From positions 1 through 7,297 of the forward strand of contig JANYGM010000242.1 in assembly GCA_025362415.1 (NCBI GenBank): DNA of 7,297 bases. Direction: 5' to 3'. The DNA is from a bacterium (GTDB taxonomy: Bacteria > Bacteroidota > Bacteroidia > Cytophagales > Thermonemataceae). Below the pieces are notes generated by a model. It was not told where the DNA came from, did no database searches, and was given only the letters and a program-made list of their open reading frames with translations. The position numbers and the translations under genes are program-made. Each line of letters opens with the position of its first letter. The stretch's first letter is position 1. Below are positions 5,693-7,297 of the stretch, one piece after another.

Positions 5693-6310
5693 TTATAATT
5701 TATTTTTTATGTAAAAAACAGTATCAATAAAATAAAGAATGTCGTTGTTTGTTAGTACATTTTCGTCGTGCAAATCTTCCAAAATAATTCCTAAAATAGG
5801 GTGAAAATAATCATTATTTTTGGTATTTAAAAAGCCATTAGCCAGCATAAATTCCTTTACTTTTGATAAGTCAGTTTTTTGATTTGCTTTCACAAAAGGC
5901 TGTACAACTACTGCATACAAGATATTTTCTATCAAAAGAAAGCCTTTTAGCTCGTAGGCAGTATCTGGGAAAAAATAGTTATTGAGTAACAAATTACAAA
6001 AATAATCTTGCCAAGATTCGTAATAAATAGTATCATTGAGTTTCCAGACAAACTTATCCTCTTTTAGATAAACCTTCTGTTCAGCACCTTCAGAAATAAA
6101 CAAATTAACATCTAAAACTTCTACAAATAGATTGTTTTTATGGCTATACTCAATTATTATTTTTGCTTCTTCATTTTTGTAGTGCTTATCTCCTGCAACC
6201 ATTTCACTTGTTGCTTTGCCTCTTCTAAGGTAATTGAGGGTTGCGTGGATAAGTGTTGTATGGCTAACTTGCTGCGTTCCTGAAAGGATATTTTGTATTT
6301 CATAATGCAT
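5693..6310 (-). CDS. Stand-alone polyvalent-protein-type kinase-like protein
   Basis: A 205-residue protein resembling the kinase domain described in phage and conjugative-element polyvalent proteins (Pfam Kinase-PolyVal type; assignment from memory). Visible features: GAEQKVYL (75-82) as a nucleotide-loop-like strand, Lys90 in FVWKL as the possible ATP-binding lysine, a hinge-like VVVQPFV (134-140), then EDLHDENVL (178-186), which parallels the HGDLHPGNIL catalytic loop of aminoglycoside and choline kinases. On that alignment Asp179 and Asn184 would be catalytic and Asp196 in YFIDT the metal-binding acid. All are present, so activity is possible. There are no signal peptide or membrane segments. 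It is the first gene of a two-gene operon with the AhpD-like gene, and its promoter lies at 6345-6376. Unlike classical polyvalent proteins, it is short and not fused to other domains. Substrate unknown. Confidence 0.72.
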   Translation of the reverse strand: MHYEIQNILSGTQQVSHTTLIHATLNYLRRGKATSEMVAGDKHYKNEEAKIIIEYSHKNNLFVEVLDVNLFISEGAEQKVYLKEDKFVWKLNDTIYYESWQDYFCNLLLNNYFFPDTAYELKGFLLIENILYAVVVQPFVKANQKTDLSKVKEFMLANGFLNTKNNDYFHPILGIILEDLHDENVLTNNDILYFIDTVFYIKNKL

Positions 6311-6344
6311 AATAATTGATGTAGATACACGATATTACTCGCTA

Positions 6345-6376
6345 CAAAAATAGTGAAAGTAAATCTATTCTACAAA
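6345..6376 (-). promoter_or_regulatory. Promoter of the kinase-like/AhpD-like operon
   Basis: On the minus strand TTTG (6376-6373) is followed after exactly 20 bases by TATTTTTG (6352-6345), a full match to the Bacteroidota consensus. Transcription should start near 6338, giving a leader of about 28 bases before ATG 6310. The promoter begins 25 bases after the helicase stop codon, so the operon can be expressed independently of it. Confidence 0.7.
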
Positions 6377-6400
6377 TTAAAACAAAACTTCTTCTATTTT

Positions 6401-7240
6401 CTACAAATACGAAAGTTCCCACGCACTTTTATAGGCGTTTATCTCTTCTGTATAAGCCAAAAACTTTTTATAAAATGGGTGATTTGCTAGCGTTGCGCTG
6501 TCGCCAATCACAATAAGTTTGCGTTTAGCACGGGTGAGAGCCACATTCATACGGCGCACATCAGACAAAAAGCCAATCTCTGAATTATCATTACTACGCA
6601 CCAAACTAATATAAATAATCTCTCGTTCTTGCCCCTGAAAACCGTCCACAGTACCAATATTCATAATGTTTTTGTTGGGGTGATTCTCCAAAAGTTTCTC
6701 CAAAAACTTTACTTGTCCTTTATAAGGAGAAATAATGCCTATTTTAACCACCCCTAACCCCTCCTTAGGAAGGAGGGGGACAAACTCCCCTCCTTTAAAG
6801 GAGGGGCTGGGGGTGGTTTTATTTAGCTCCCCTCCTTCAAAGGAGGGGCTGGGGGTGGTTTTATCAAGTTCCACTCCTTGAAAGGAGGGGCTGGGGGTGG
6901 TTTTAAAAAAATCAGTTTCCAACATATTATTAAGATGTTTTACAAGCAAATTAGCTTCCTCTGGATTTTCCAAACTGCTCCCCTCCGACCCAAATTCCTC
7001 TCCAAATCCACAACCAGCCGTATCTATAAACGTAAATGGCGCATTATCAAACATATCCAAAACCTTTGTAGCCACACTTTCATCTGCCTGCAATCTATCT
7101 TCATAAAAATAACGACCAGAAAAACGCATTATTTGCTCGTGCATACGGTATTGAGTATCCAAAAGAATAGCTGTTTGAGGCTTTGTAGCACGTATTTTCT
7201 CAAATAAAGTTACCGCAAACCCTTGCTTGTCTGCTTGTTG
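6401..7240 (-). CDS. Superfamily 1 DNA/RNA helicase, UPF1/DNA2-like, C-terminal part (broken at its 5' side)
   Basis: The C-terminal 280 codons of an ATP-dependent helicase of the UPF1/DNA2/SMUBP2 group. Visible in order: GFAVTLFEKI after the lost PPT motif region, DTQYRMH (minus strand 7159-7139), FIDTAG, KIGIISPYKGQVKFLEKLL, motif V TVDGFQGQEREIIYISLVRS (near 6600-6660) and motif VI RMNVALTRAKRKLIVIGD (near 6503-6556). The end at TAG 6401-6403 is normal for the family. Walker A, the DEA box and the QLPPT motif should precede and are missing. Beyond about 7239 the sequence becomes an inverted copy of 6952-7010, and the same frame meets TAG at 7295-7297. So the gene is either truncated in the genome or joined wrongly. 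A 53-residue repeat block is inserted between ETDFF and KIGIISPY. Confidence 0.85.
   Translation of the reverse strand, partial: QQADKQGFAVTLFEKIRATKPQTAILLDTQYRMHEQIMRFSGRYFYEDRLQADESVATKVLDMFDNAPFTFIDTAGCGFGEEFGSEGSSLENPEEANLLVKHLNNMLETDFFKTTPSPSFQGVELDKTTPSPSFEGGELNKTTPSPSFKGGEFVPLLPKEGLGVVKIGIISPYKGQVKFLEKLLENHPNKNIMNIGTVDGFQGQEREIIYISLVRSNDNSEIGFLSDVRRMNVALTRAKRKLIVIGDSATLANHPFYKKFLAYTEEINAYKSAWELSYL
6746..6904. repeat. In-frame palindromic repeat block inside the helicase gene
   Basis: Three direct copies with a 42-base period start at 6785, 6827 and 6869. Each has a palindromic core of the CTCCTTTAAAGGAG kind followed by GGGGCTGGGGGTGGTTTT. A fourth, inverted and more diverged copy lies at 6748-6778. 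On the coding strand the unit is 14 codons and gives KTTPSPSFxGxEL peptides; the inverted copy reads VPLLPKEGLGVV. The block adds exactly 53 codons and leaves the helicase frame intact. It is much richer in G and C than its surroundings. From memory, such TPSPSFKGGE-type peptides are spread through many Bacteroidota proteins. Confidence 0.88.
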
Positions 7241-7297
7241 GCTTTGGGGAAGAATTTGGGTCGGAGGGAAGCAGTTTGGAAAATCCAGAGGAAGCTA
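6952..7297. repeat. Inverted repeat: helicase segment copied in reverse at the window edge
   Basis: Positions 7297 down to 7239 on the minus strand match 6952 up to 7010 on the plus strand at 55 of 59 bases. Both copies, read in their own coding sense, encode GFGEEFGSEGSSLENPEEA. All four differences are at third codon positions and silent. The right arm reads on the plus strand and runs off the window edge, so its true length is unknown. Confidence 0.85.

Noticed and set aside
6878..7207. Plus-strand open frames opposite the helicase
   Set aside because: They are antisense to conserved helicase motifs and run through the repeat block; no independent coding signal.

Overview
The window looks like a chromosomal segment from an AT-rich member of the Bacteroidota, most likely a Cytophagales-type marine or freshwater relative of Bernardetia, Flexibacter or Microscilla. 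The genus is an inference. The supporting evidence is the low GC content, A/T-rich upstream regions with no Shine-Dalgarno sequence, promoters of the Bacteroidota type (TTTG, 20 bases, TAnnTTTG), and gene families common in that phylum.

Left part (1-2275, plus strand): a cluster of hairpins, a 45-residue DUF2256 zinc-ribbon gene, the conserved ribosome-assembly GTPase gene era with its own promoter, and an uncharacterised gene whose product resembles the 3-methyladenine DNA glycosylase fold. Three adjacent hairpins follow, the last being a strong terminator shared with a convergent tRNA-Gln(UUG) on the minus strand. Middle (2350-3771): the tRNA promoter, then an AI-2E/PerM-family membrane protein on the plus strand.

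Right part (3850-7297, minus strand): an XRE-type regulator with an LexA/S24-like C-terminal domain that has lost its protease serine. Its start codon lies three bases from a 193-base tandem array of TAGTGAG/TAGTGAAR units, which has an inverted partner arm. Next comes a two-gene operon of a stand-alone polyvalent-protein-type kinase homologue and an AhpD-like CxxC protein, with a good promoter. At the edge is the C-terminal part of a UPF1/DNA2-like SF1 helicase carrying an in-frame block of 14-residue repeats.

The most unusual points are: (a) the repeat array fused to the regulator's start; (b) a head-to-head junction near 7239, where the helicase gene meets an inverted, silently diverged copy of part of itself; (c) the palindromic repeat block inside the helicase coding sequence; and (d) the kinase-like plus AhpD-like operon. 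Seven-base repeats of similar design sit between several genes, so repeat expansion appears to be an active force here. No classical defence island, CRISPR array or insertion sequence was found.
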